This document shows, one piece after another, positions 8,138 to 16,954 of a DNA stretch of 64,000 nt (its first letter is position 1; each line of letters opens with the position of its first letter). Made by a program: the position numbers and the translations under genes. The DNA comes from Marivirga sericea. Its GTDB lineage: Bacteria > Bacteroidota > Bacteroidia > Cytophagales > Cyclobacteriaceae. A model generated the notes under the pieces. That model saw only the letters and a program-made list of their open reading frames with translations, did not search any database and was not told the DNA's origin. The stretch covers positions 62,001-126,000 of the forward strand of contig NZ_FXAW01000007.1 of the NCBI RefSeq assembly GCF_900177665.1, written 5' to 3'.

Positions 8138-9421
8138 TTAAGAGTGAGTAAATTTTGAATCCAAATATTGTGTTCTATTGTTAAATACTGCTAATACCTT
8201 GGCGGAAAAATCAGTATTCAGAAAAGGCGAATTATCACTTTTTGATAAATTATTTTCTGCGTTGAATACCCACTTCTCATCTAAAGAAAATAACGTAAAA
8301 TCAGGCGCTACACCTTTTTCAATCTTACTTTGCTTCATCTTTAGAATCTTACGAGGATTACTTTCTATGCAGGCTAAGAAAGTTTCTAAATCAATTTGAT
8401 CTGATAAGAACTTATGATAAAGCGGTAAAACAATTTGTGCCCCCATAATCCCAAACTCAGCCAAATCAAACTCCATTTTTTTATGGTCTTGATCATAGGG
8501 CTGGTGAGCCGATACAATAGCATCGATCACGCCCTCATTAACTCCATCAATTAATGCCTTGATATCCTTTTGGGTTCTTAAAGGAGGTAAAACCTTGTAA
8601 TTAGTATCGAAAGATTCTAAATATTCATCGTCTAAAATCAAATGGTGAATATTAACATCGCAAGTCACTCGTAACCCTTTGGCTTTTGCATCCTTAATCA
8701 TTTGAACGCTCTTAGCACTGCTGATACAACTAAAATGTAATTTACCACCGGCATATTGGAGAAGTTCTAAATCTCGCTGGATTACTATCTCTTCTGCCAA
8801 ATGCGGAATGCCTTTCAAGCCCAATCCTGTGCTAGTTTTCCCTTCATTCATTTGTCCAAACAATGCTAGTTTATGGTCTTGAGGAAAGTTTATCAGTAAG
8901 CCGTCAAATTTTTGAAGATATTGTAGCGACTTCACTAAAATATCGCTATTCCACAGCGGCTGAGCACCGTCAGTAAAAGCCTGAGCCCCTGCTTGAAAAA
9001 CATCTAACATCTCATTGAGATTCTCACCATCGCAGTTTATGGTGATGGCAGCAGATGGTAAAAATTGACAGACATGAGATTTATTATGAGATAAAATCGT
9101 CTTAATGTCTGCTTTATTTTGAATGGTTGGATTCGTATTAGGCATTAATAATGCTGCTCCAAATCCTCCTGCTTCTAGCACTTTCGCTAAGCTCTCAAAA
9201 TCTTCTCTGTACTCTTCACCCGGCTCTCCTGAAAAAACTCGCATATCTACCCAAGAAGGAGATGCATATAATTGCTTTGCTTCAATAATAAGATCAGCAT
9301 CAACTTTTCCTGAAGGATTGACATCTATAATTTGTCCTTCATCTAATAGCATATCGATGGTCTGATTATGCCATGTGGAAGCAGGGTTAATGATTTTGAC
9401 AGCTTTTATATAAGTACGCAT
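8138..9421 (-). CDS. dihydroorotase-like protein lacking the metal site (PyrC'/PyrX type)
   Basis: 427 aa amidohydrolase-fold protein aligned over its whole length with dihydroorotase. The hallmark HxH metal ligands are missing: the segment that should read DxHxHxREPG is DMRVFSGEPG (residues 59-68), so the two His are Arg61 and Phe63. The catalytic Asp of the TDHAPH segment is replaced as well (SAHQPY, residues 304-309). Family features such as ALLMPNTNPTI, NEGKTSTGLGLKGIP and a final KIEKGVAPDFTLF remain. Loss of ligands with retention of the fold is the signature of the inactive PyrC-like subunits that support aspartate transcarbamoylase in some bacteria. Here it is cotranscribed with BatA-like, DUF4199 and glycosyltransferase genes rather than pyr genes. 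Active hydrolase function is unlikely. Confidence 0.85.
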   Translation of the reverse strand: MRTYIKAVKIINPASTWHNQTIDMLLDEGQIIDVNPSGKVDADLIIEAKQLYASPSWVDMRVFSGEPGEEYREDFESLAKVLEAGGFGAALLMPNTNPTIQNKADIKTILSHNKSHVCQFLPSAAITINCDGENLNEMLDVFQAGAQAFTDGAQPLWNSDILVKSLQYLQKFDGLLINFPQDHKLALFGQMNEGKTSTGLGLKGIPHLAEEIVIQRDLELLQYAGGKLHFSCISSAKSVQMIKDAKAKGLRVTCDVNIHHLILDDEYLESFDTNYKVLPPLRTQKDIKALIDGVNEGVIDAIVSAHQPYDQDHKKMEFDLAEFGIMGAQIVLPLYHKFLSDQIDLETFLACIESNPRKILKMKQSKIEKGVAPDFTLFSLDEKWVFNAENNLSKSDNSPFLNTDFSAKVLAVFNNRTQYLDSKFTHS

Positions 9422-9423
9422 AT

Positions 9424-11379
9424 CTATTTAAAAAAGCGAATAATTAAAACTTCAGCTAATAAACTCAACAAAGCTAATACTAAGAAGTATTTCCACAAAG
9501 GAAAACCTTTCTTGGTTTCAGCTATGTAATCGTCAATTGATGAAAAATCATAGCTATCTAATAATATAATATTACTACGATCTTGAAATAAAGTCTGTAA
9601 TTCTGAGCTAGTGTAATAGTCACTTTGACTTTCCGATTTAGGATAATTCAAACTTAATTTTGCCACTTCTACCTCAGTTTTTGCTTTAACTACATCATAA
9701 AACCCATTATTGATATCTTCTTGATGTAAAATTAATCTTAATTTGTTACCACTTATTCTTTGATCAGGAACTAACTCTTGTTCACCTTGCCTTAATTTAA
9801 AAATATCCCCTGATGTTAAATCAGGAATCGTGAGATTAATAATGGCATCATCCAAATAAGCGTATTGAATTTGATTTTCCCTTTTTCCTGAAAATGAGAT
9901 TTTATACAAAACGGGGAGAAAAATTCCATGCCGAGTGAAGTTGGTATAGTCTTCGTTCAGTGGCACTGAAAACGCAAAGACATTTTCCTGTCGTCCGGTG
10001 AGCCCTAAAAAAGGATAGGAATTGGCAAAAGCAAGTAAATTTTGACCACTATTCCACTTCATAAATAATTGAGACTCTGGCATACTTAATCCGCCCTCCA
10101 TTGAGTTGAAAATATTCTTAAAAAACGGATTTCGAATATCTGGCTTTTCTAGTCTTACTGCTTCTCGGCTAGTCTGATTGATGGAGCTTACATTAGCAAA
10201 TCCTAACTCCTCCAGGAAATTAAATTGATCAAAGTTACTTTCAGGTATGATAAGCAAACTATTTCCTGAAGAAGCATAAGTTTTGATGGCTGAAGCTGCA
10301 AAATTATTTAGTTCGTCTCCAAGGTGAAGTAACACTAGATCATATTCATCTAAATCCTGAAAAGAAAAATTATTCAGTGACTCCGACCGAAATTCGAAGA
10401 GTTCTTCATTCTCAAAAACAGTATTGATCATTTCATTGGGACTACCAGCTGATAAGCCCAAGACTTTTAACCTATCCTGATTTAGAACGGAAAAATAGAA
10501 CTCATTATCAAATTCTATTTGATCACCTTCTAAGGAGATCTGAAAAGTTCTATAACTGCTGTTTAAAACTCTCTTTATAGGGAAATCTAGTATTATACTA
10601 GCATTCTCAGCCATTTCAACTAACTGTGTTCCAATTAACTGGCCGTTACTTTCCAAAGCAAGGTTGACTTCTTCTACATTTCCAATCGCAAAAAGTCTGA
10701 TACGTAAATCAGTATTTTCACCTCTCCCATTACTCTGTTCAACCCAAATTGAATCCACCATGACATTATTAGGTGGCAGCAGGTAAGGAGGCATAAAAAC
10801 ATAGGCCTTAGTAGAGTCTTGAAAAAACGCTAAATTTTCATCGATGACAGATTTTTGAAAATCGCTTAACAGCAATATCTTTTCCGTATCATTATGCTCT
10901 TCTAGTATTTTTTCGAAATTTATTTTGCTTTTACTCTCCTTTATAGCTCGCTCTTCGTAAGGCTCTACTGTCTGACCTGATTGATCAACAGCTTTCAAAT
11001 CCTGAGGATATTTTTCAAAAAGCTGATTAATAAAACTCATGTTCTCCACCACTATAGGATTAGATTTTCCTTCTGCAAAACTTAGATTGGAGGGCGTTTT
11101 ATCTAAGATTACTAAGTTCAGTTCGTACTGCATAGAATCACTTTCCAAAAAAGGCCTAGCCACACTAAGTACCAAAAAGACAATAAGCAATATCCTTGTT
11201 AATAAAATTAAAAGATGTTTTAACTTTTTGCTCCGTTTTTCCTCTTCATTTACAGCACTCAAAAAATAAAGATTGCTAAACTTGAGGCTTTTATATCTCC
11301 TAAACTGAAAAAGATGAATCAGAATAGGGATTAAGATAAAAGTAAGGAGCCAAAAAGCGCTAGGATTGGTAATAGTCAT
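9424..11379 (-). CDS. BatA-domain membrane protein
   Basis: 651 aa. The N-terminus has the BatA/DUF1550-like pattern: a helix at about residues 8-25, HLFQFRRYKSLKFSNLYFL, a charged KKLKHLLILLTR stretch and a second helix (about 58-78, ILLIVFLVLSVARPFL). A large periplasmic region of beta-rich character follows (about 80-620), and one C-terminal helix closes the protein (WKYFLVLALLSLLAEVLII). No von Willebrand MIDAS motif is evident, unlike true BatA/BatB. Function unknown; members are widespread in Bacteroidota and have been linked to envelope maintenance. It is the first gene of the operon, 2 bases ahead of the dihydroorotase homologue. Confidence 0.85.
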   Translation of the reverse strand: MTITNPSAFWLLTFILIPILIHLFQFRRYKSLKFSNLYFLSAVNEEEKRSKKLKHLLILLTRILLIVFLVLSVARPFLESDSMQYELNLVILDKTPSNLSFAEGKSNPIVVENMSFINQLFEKYPQDLKAVDQSGQTVEPYEERAIKESKSKINFEKILEEHNDTEKILLLSDFQKSVIDENLAFFQDSTKAYVFMPPYLLPPNNVMVDSIWVEQSNGRGENTDLRIRLFAIGNVEEVNLALESNGQLIGTQLVEMAENASIILDFPIKRVLNSSYRTFQISLEGDQIEFDNEFYFSVLNQDRLKVLGLSAGSPNEMINTVFENEELFEFRSESLNNFSFQDLDEYDLVLLHLGDELNNFAASAIKTYASSGNSLLIIPESNFDQFNFLEELGFANVSSINQTSREAVRLEKPDIRNPFFKNIFNSMEGGLSMPESQLFMKWNSGQNLLAFANSYPFLGLTGRQENVFAFSVPLNEDYTNFTRHGIFLPVLYKISFSGKRENQIQYAYLDDAIINLTIPDLTSGDIFKLRQGEQELVPDQRISGNKLRLILHQEDINNGFYDVVKAKTEVEVAKLSLNYPKSESQSDYYTSSELQTLFQDRSNIILLDSYDFSSIDDYIAETKKGFPLWKYFLVLALLSLLAEVLIIRFFK

Positions 11380-11521
11380 AGAAAGGGCAAATTAGTGCAA
11401 TAGATGAAAGTAATCAATACTTTATAGGAATATTTAGCCCGTTCATCAATAAATAGAGACAATCCAAAAGATAATTTTAATTTATTGAGATAAATTGTAT
11501 TAAATTATTTAAAATTGTCGG

Positions 11522-11550
11522 TTGTACAGCTTAATCAACTCTATTTTTTG
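11522..11550 (+). promoter_or_regulatory. candidate Bacteroidota promoter for the TonB receptor gene
   Basis: A TTG (11522-11524) is followed after 17 bases by TATTTTTTG (11542-11550), which differs from TAnnTTTG by one extra T. Distance to the start codon at 11586 is about 35 bases. Moderate match only. Confidence 0.3.
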
Positions 11551-11585
11551 ATTAAATTGATACAAGATTTTTAAAACTATACTCA

Positions 11586-14552
11586 ATGGAAATGAATTTA
11601 CTCAAAAAAACTATCTTACTATTTTGTCTCGCAATAGGAATAGCATGGCAAAGTAATGCACAAAGCACAAGAATTTCGGGGACAGTCATAGATAATGACT
11701 CTAAAGTACCACTCATAGGGGTGAATGTGGTAGTGAAAGGAAAGGTATTAGGAACCACGACTGATTTTGACGGTAACTTTGACTTTAGTGTGAATCTCCC
11801 CAACCCGATTACCTTACAATTCAGTATGGTAGGTTACCAAACCCAGGAATATACTATTGATGAAAACAATAGCAGCACTGGTATTAAAATGTCGATGTCA
11901 GAAGAACTGCTGATGGGACAGGAAGTAGTGGTTTCTGCTTCCAGAGTTGAGGAAAGTATTTTACAATCTCCAGTTTCCATTGAAAAAATGGATGTATTAG
12001 CTATTCAACAAACACCAGCAGATAATTATTACAAATCTATCGGCTATTTGAAAGGTGTAGATGTTACCCAAAGTAGTATCAACTTTCAAATTGTAAATGC
12101 CAGAGGTTTTAACTCTACAGGAAACACTCGTTTCGTTCAGTTGACAGATGGAATGGATACTCAAGCACCCGCTTTGAATTTCCCAATTGGTAACTTGAAT
12201 GGCCCATCGGAATTAGATGTAGAAAGTGTTGAGTTTATTCCAGGCGCACAATCTGCACTTTATGGACCGAATGCATTTAATGGTATTATGAGAGTAACCA
12301 GTAAATCCGCCTTTGAATATCAGGGTTTAAGCGCATTTGCTAAAGTAGGAGTCAATCATGTAGATGCCAATACTGAAGCAGGGGCACCAAGTACACCGCA
12401 ACCAATGTACGAGGCTTCCATACGGTATGCTAAGTCTCTATTCAATGATCGTTTCGCTTTTAAGGTAAATGCTAGTTATATGCGCGCTGAAGATTGGTAT
12501 GCGACTGATTATAGCTCTGATCGAAATTCAGGGCTGCAGCCTGATAATTTGGATTTCAACCCTGGTAAAGATGCACCGAACTTAATGGGAGATGAAGCGG
12601 CTGTAAATTTAGCTATTTTATCTCTTTCCGATGCATGGGGCACTTTAGCTGGTCAATTGAGTAATAATTCTCAAATCCAGAGAGACAACCTTATCATGAA
12701 AGGCGTTCCGGCAAGTAGTTTCGTTCAAAATGGCTTTCTTCCAAATCAACTAGTATCGGCAACTCCTTATCAAGAACATGAAGTGATTGATTATGGAGCA
12801 GAAAATTACAAAGCAAACGTTGGACTCTATTACAGAATCACTGACGATATTGAAGCCAGTTATTTGTGGAATGCAGGATACGGAACCAGTATTTATACCG
12901 GAGCTCAACGATATAGTTTGAACAATTTCGGAATCCAACAGCATAGACTACAATTTGAAGGAACCAATTGGTTTGTAAGGGGTTATGCTACATTAGAAAA
13001 CTCTGGTGATTCTTATATCACTGAATTCTATGCAAAGAGAGTTTTAGATTTAAGTGTTGCTAATAGTCCTGTAGGTGTTTTTTCGCAGGATGTTTCAGGC
13101 TGGTTGGGTACTTATGCTTACAACTACTTAGCATCATTATCGCAGCAGGGTATAGATCCACAAAACAATACAGTGGCAGATGTTACTCCAGAGATTCAGA
13201 GAAATGCCTTCAACTATGCTAGAACTACAACCGAAGCATTTTTTGATGTGGATTTTGATTCAGAAGAAGGTCAAAGAATTTTACAAGAAGCTGCTGAAGG
13301 AACAGTACCCTCTGGCCCAAAATTCAACGATCAATCAAGAATGTATCATGCAGAAGCACAGTATGATTTTAGCGACAAGATAGAATTTGTAGATATATTG
13401 GTAGGTGGAAGCTTCCGTCAGTATGATTTAAGATCAAATGGGACTATTTTTCCAGACAGCCCTGAAAACCCCATCACCATCAATGAAATCGGAGGTTTTG
13501 CTCAGGCATCTAAAAGATTACTAGACGATAAATTGAAATTAATAGGCTCTATTCGAGGAGATAAGAACGAAAACTTTAATGCTGTTTTCAGCCCTCGATT
13601 GTCTGGAGTTTTAACATTTAATAAAACACATAATATTAGAGCCTCCTTTCAAACCGGATTTAGAAACCCAACTACTCAGGGTCAGTTTATAAATCTTGAT
13701 ATTATTTCTAGTAGATTATTAGGTGGACTGCCTGGCAATTTGGAAGAATATGGAATTGGTACGGATCCTAATATTTACACTATTGAATCTGTCAATGGGT
13801 TTGCCGCTGATGTTTTTGCAGCAACTCCAGAAGAAAGGGCTGATGCCAATTTCATTCCATCTGCTGCTCAACAATTGACACCGATAGAAAACTTCGATCC
13901 AGTTGCTCCTGAACAAGTGCAGTCGTTTGAAGTAGGTTACAAAAGTGTTATAAACAATAAGTTGATGATGGATTTTGTTGGTTATTTCAATAATTATAAC
14001 GACTTCATTGTTCAGCAACGAATGAGAAGAGCTGGTTTAAATCCTGATGGAACCCCTAACCCTCTTACTTTGCTGAACGGAACAGCAGACAATACTTTCC
14101 AAGTTTATACGAATGCAGATGAACAAATAAGCGCCTATGGGTTTGCTGGTGAGTTAAACTATAGTCTACCAAGAAAATATACAGTTGGTGTGAATTACAA
14201 CTACAATCAATTAAACACTCAAAATGCAAGTGATGATTTTGTATTTGGTTTTAATACTCCTGAGCACAAGTTTAATGTGAAATTTGGTAATAGAAAACTG
14301 ACCGACAAGCTAGGTTTTAATATTGTTTACAGATGGCAATCAGAATTCTTCTGGGAATCATCTTTCGGAGATGGGATAATTCCAGCGTTTGGAACTGCAG
14401 ATGCTCAGATTTCTTATAAACTACCATCAAAAATGATGTTGAAAGTAGGTGGCTCAAATTTATTCAATCAATACTATATCCAAAGTTTTGGAGCTCCTAG
14501 AATCGGAGGAATCTATTATGTTTCAATCACATTCGACCAGTTGATGAATTAA
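11586..14552 (+). CDS. TonB-dependent outer membrane receptor with CarboxypepD_reg-like domain
   Basis: 988 aa. A signal peptide (about 1-28, ending SNAQS) is followed by the beta-sandwich domain typical of Bacteroidota receptors (about 30-115, ISGTVIDNDSKVPLIGVNV), a plug domain (about 125-240, with NARGFNSTGNTRFVQLTDG and the LYGPNAFNGIMRVTSK segment) and a 22-strand barrel to the C-terminus. The last strand ends YYVSITFDQLMN. It would import a nutrient using the proton motive force through TonB/ExbBD. No SusD-like partner follows, so it is not part of a classical polysaccharide utilisation pair; the substrate is unknown. The gene is monocistronic, closed by a strong terminator. Confidence 0.95.
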   Translation: MEMNLLKKTILLFCLAIGIAWQSNAQSTRISGTVIDNDSKVPLIGVNVVVKGKVLGTTTDFDGNFDFSVNLPNPITLQFSMVGYQTQEYTIDENNSSTGIKMSMSEELLMGQEVVVSASRVEESILQSPVSIEKMDVLAIQQTPADNYYKSIGYLKGVDVTQSSINFQIVNARGFNSTGNTRFVQLTDGMDTQAPALNFPIGNLNGPSELDVESVEFIPGAQSALYGPNAFNGIMRVTSKSAFEYQGLSAFAKVGVNHVDANTEAGAPSTPQPMYEASIRYAKSLFNDRFAFKVNASYMRAEDWYATDYSSDRNSGLQPDNLDFNPGKDAPNLMGDEAAVNLAILSLSDAWGTLAGQLSNNSQIQRDNLIMKGVPASSFVQNGFLPNQLVSATPYQEHEVIDYGAENYKANVGLYYRITDDIEASYLWNAGYGTSIYTGAQRYSLNNFGIQQHRLQFEGTNWFVRGYATLENSGDSYITEFYAKRVLDLSVANSPVGVFSQDVSGWLGTYAYNYLASLSQQGIDPQNNTVADVTPEIQRNAFNYARTTTEAFFDVDFDSEEGQRILQEAAEGTVPSGPKFNDQSRMYHAEAQYDFSDKIEFVDILVGGSFRQYDLRSNGTIFPDSPENPITINEIGGFAQASKRLLDDKLKLIGSIRGDKNENFNAVFSPRLSGVLTFNKTHNIRASFQTGFRNPTTQGQFINLDIISSRLLGGLPGNLEEYGIGTDPNIYTIESVNGFAADVFAATPEERADANFIPSAAQQLTPIENFDPVAPEQVQSFEVGYKSVINNKLMMDFVGYFNNYNDFIVQQRMRRAGLNPDGTPNPLTLLNGTADNTFQVYTNADEQISAYGFAGELNYSLPRKYTVGVNYNYNQLNTQNASDDFVFGFNTPEHKFNVKFGNRKLTDKLGFNIVYRWQSEFFWESSFGDGIIPAFGTADAQISYKLPSKMMLKVGGSNLFNQYYIQSFGAPRIGGIYYVSITFDQLMN

Positions 14553-14580
14553 GTTCTTAAAATTCAGAAAAATACATTTT

Positions 14581-14613
14581 AAGGATGATCAATTTCTTGA
14601 TCATCCTTTTTTT
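14581..14613 (+). terminator. rho-independent terminator of the TonB receptor gene
   Basis: A 12-base-pair perfect stem (AAGGATGATCAA / TTGATCATCCTT) with a TTTC loop is followed by a run of T, 28 bases after the stop codon. Confidence 0.92.
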
Positions 14614-15045
14614 GTGAGAAAACTATAAGCAGCACCACCTTTGCACGTTTGATTTGGATAGATCTGAGAATTTTCATAGCGCCAAATATTAAACCTAGAT
14701 GAAATAAAGCTCTTAAATTCTTTCGAATCAATAGTTAACTATTTGACCTAGGTACATGGAACCTATTCTAAGTTTTCATACTAGCTAACATCATATCTTT
14801 ATCATATGCCTGTAGTAACTGACATTATATTACAAAAACAATAGTTCTGATACTGATCGAAAAATACTATCAAACTATTGAACTGGATTGACAATCACCA
14901 TAAAAAGCTATATAAGCTTTCTTCTAATTAGTAACGATTCTTACAAAGAGTAGATTATGTTTCAAGTCCAAAAATGAAGGAAGTATTTATTTTAGTAAAC
15001 GATAATTAAGGACTATACTTTAGACGCACTCAATAAATTGAGCAT
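14614..15045. other. non-coding intergenic region between convergent genes
   Basis: About 430 AT-rich bases between two terminators. I find no open frame with a credible start, no tRNA-like structure and no repeats beyond a short AAAGCT/AGCTTT hairpin near 14907. Nothing functional can be supported. Confidence 0.4.
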
Positions 15046-15074
15046 AAAAAAAGGCCATCGAGTGATGACCTTTT
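15046..15074 (-). terminator. rho-independent terminator of the fasciclin gene
   Basis: On the minus strand a stem of AAAAGGTCATC pairing with GATGGCCTTTT (one mismatch, 4-base loop) is followed by a seven-base T run (the A run at 15046-15052 on the plus strand), 22 bases past the stop codon of the fasciclin gene. Confidence 0.88.
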
Positions 15075-15095
15075 GATTTTTAAAAACGAAACTTA

Positions 15096-16661
15096 TTAGT
15101 TACCAGTAACTTGTACCTTCACTTCTATAGTTATGGTTCCAGTGTTGTTAGTGTCATCAACTGAGACCACTCTTATTAACCCTGCATATCCACCTCGATC
15201 AGAATCTAAAGTGAAAGCAACAACACTTCCTTCTTGTAGATTGGTAGCAGATAAATTTGTATTATTTTCAGAACTGGCAGCATCTTCAAGTTGACTATTC
15301 AAGATAATTCCTCCAAATTGTTCAGGGGATAAATCAGTCACTCTAAAGCGTGTTGAGTTTCTAGTATCAAAATCAATTGCAATGTCTAATGAATTATTAG
15401 AAGCAAAGAAATTATTTCTTAAACCATCCGAATCAATTGATGCTAATGTCGCTTGGTTTGTATTACCAAAATAGTAAGCCAAATCAACTGGTGAACTTGT
15501 ACCACCTGAAGCAGAACCAGCATCTCCATAAGAATATCTAATATTGCTAAATGCATTATAGAAACTTGGCTCAGCAGCATTACCAGGACTTCCTAACAAA
15601 ACAGTCTCGTAGGTATTAACGCTTGATACAATACCTGCAACAGCATGAACTCTTCCATTATCAGAAGTAATATCAGCAGATACTACAGGAGCACCTCCAG
15701 CAGAAATTGTAGCAACATCCTCACCAGTCTCCGGATTTGTAAATATACCCGGACCTACTTGTATGTTGGTTTGAGCTGCCGTAGCATAAGTTCTTACACT
15801 TGGGTTTGCGGCTAAACCAGCTTGAATATCTTCAGCTGAAAAATCACCACCCGCTAATACATGAGTTGCAATAATTCCGTACCACTGCTCAGCAGTAAAG
15901 GTCTCTAAAGTTATACCTGCAGATGCAAATACTTGGTTAATTGGAGCAAATACCGTAATTGGATTATCACCAGCTAAAACATCCGTTAAAAATGGAACGC
16001 CAGTAGTTGCATCAGCATAAGTATCTGCTTTTGCAATAGCCGCAGCTAATGTACTAAAATCAGCACCTAATAAAACCGTTTGTGAAACTTTACCAAGATT
16101 AGCTCCAATAGTTGCAAAAATCGATGGTGGAATCAAAATCGTTTCCACTACATGAACTACGCCATTCGTGGCTAAAATTTCATCTCCAACGAATTCAACA
16201 TCAGTATCTGTTCCTCCATTGAATATATTTGCATCAGCATTAAAAGTAATATCCTCACCTTGCAATGATGTTAATTCAGATTCTTCTGTAAAAGACTCTC
16301 TTAATTCAACAGATGCAACAGCATGATATCTTAGCACAGCGCCTATTACAGCAGGGTTTACCTGATCTAAGCTTTCTACATCTAAAATAGTTCTCAATCT
16401 GTCAAAAGCAGCATCATTTGGAGCAAATAACGTCAAATTATTGCCACCTAATGCAGCTGCTAAGTCAGCGTCAGCTGTTACAAAAGCTTCGAGTTGAGTA
16501 TGTGTTTCACTGGCTGAAACTATCTCTAGTATTGAATTTTCTGGTTCCGGTTCTGGTTCTGGATCATCGTCACATGCCGTGAACATAAATGCCGACATTA
16601 CCACAAAAAGCATAGCTAATAAGCTGCTTGTCGATTTTAAAAATAAATTTTTCTTCTTCAT
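15096..16661 (-). CDS. fasciclin (FAS1) domain lipoprotein
   Basis: 521 aa. The N-terminus is a lipoprotein signal (FVVMSAFMFTACDDD) with lipidation at Cys29 or 30 and a Pro-Glu spacer (DPEPEPEPEN). Two FAS1 domains follow (about 45-175 and 185-360), each with the H1/H2-like motifs NNLTLFAPNDAAFDRL and PITVFAPINQVF and the VHVVETIL / VHAVAGIV segments. The remaining about 150 residues are a further extracellular domain I do not recognise, with an SRF-type beta pattern. FAS1 proteins mediate adhesion; this one would sit on the outer membrane surface or in the periplasm. The gene is monocistronic with its own terminator. Confidence 0.92.
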   Translation of the reverse strand: MKKKNLFLKSTSSLLAMLFVVMSAFMFTACDDDPEPEPEPENSILEIVSASETHTQLEAFVTADADLAAALGGNNLTLFAPNDAAFDRLRTILDVESLDQVNPAVIGAVLRYHAVASVELRESFTEESELTSLQGEDITFNADANIFNGGTDTDVEFVGDEILATNGVVHVVETILIPPSIFATIGANLGKVSQTVLLGADFSTLAAAIAKADTYADATTGVPFLTDVLAGDNPITVFAPINQVFASAGITLETFTAEQWYGIIATHVLAGGDFSAEDIQAGLAANPSVRTYATAAQTNIQVGPGIFTNPETGEDVATISAGGAPVVSADITSDNGRVHAVAGIVSSVNTYETVLLGSPGNAAEPSFYNAFSNIRYSYGDAGSASGGTSSPVDLAYYFGNTNQATLASIDSDGLRNNFFASNNSLDIAIDFDTRNSTRFRVTDLSPEQFGGIILNSQLEDAASSENNTNLSATNLQEGSVVAFTLDSDRGGYAGLIRVVSVDDTNNTGTITIEVKVQVTGN

Positions 16662-16790
16662 AGTAGTTTTAATTTGTTAAGTAGTTGTGAAAATAGGTAA
16701 TTAAACCTCATTCTTAAAATATTGTTACGAATATTTGTTATGCATAACGACTAATTTACGCAATTATTTTTTCGCAAGCAGTTATTAGAC

Positions 16791-16810
16791 ACTATATTGT
16801 TTAATATAGT
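16791..16810. other. small perfect hairpin between fasciclin and DPP IV genes
   Basis: ACTATATT / AATATAGT, an 8-bp stem with a GTTT loop, in the 290-base spacer between the two minus-strand genes. It lies about 145 bases past the dipeptidyl peptidase stop and has no T run, so it is not called a terminator. Confidence 0.35.
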
Positions 16811-16954
16811 TGGGACAATTCAAAAAATAGTTTTGAATGTGTACATCAGCCTGTCAGGTTCCAACAACTGCTTTCGCTATTCAATATCTATAAACAATAG
16901 CTATCACTATAAACCGATACCCGACAGGATTCAAATTGACCAATATCTAATCGC

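Noticed and set aside
16535-16570. Pro-Glu repeat in the fasciclin protein as a genetic repeat of interest
   Set aside because: A short acidic spacer after the lipidated Cys is usual for Bacteroidota lipoproteins.
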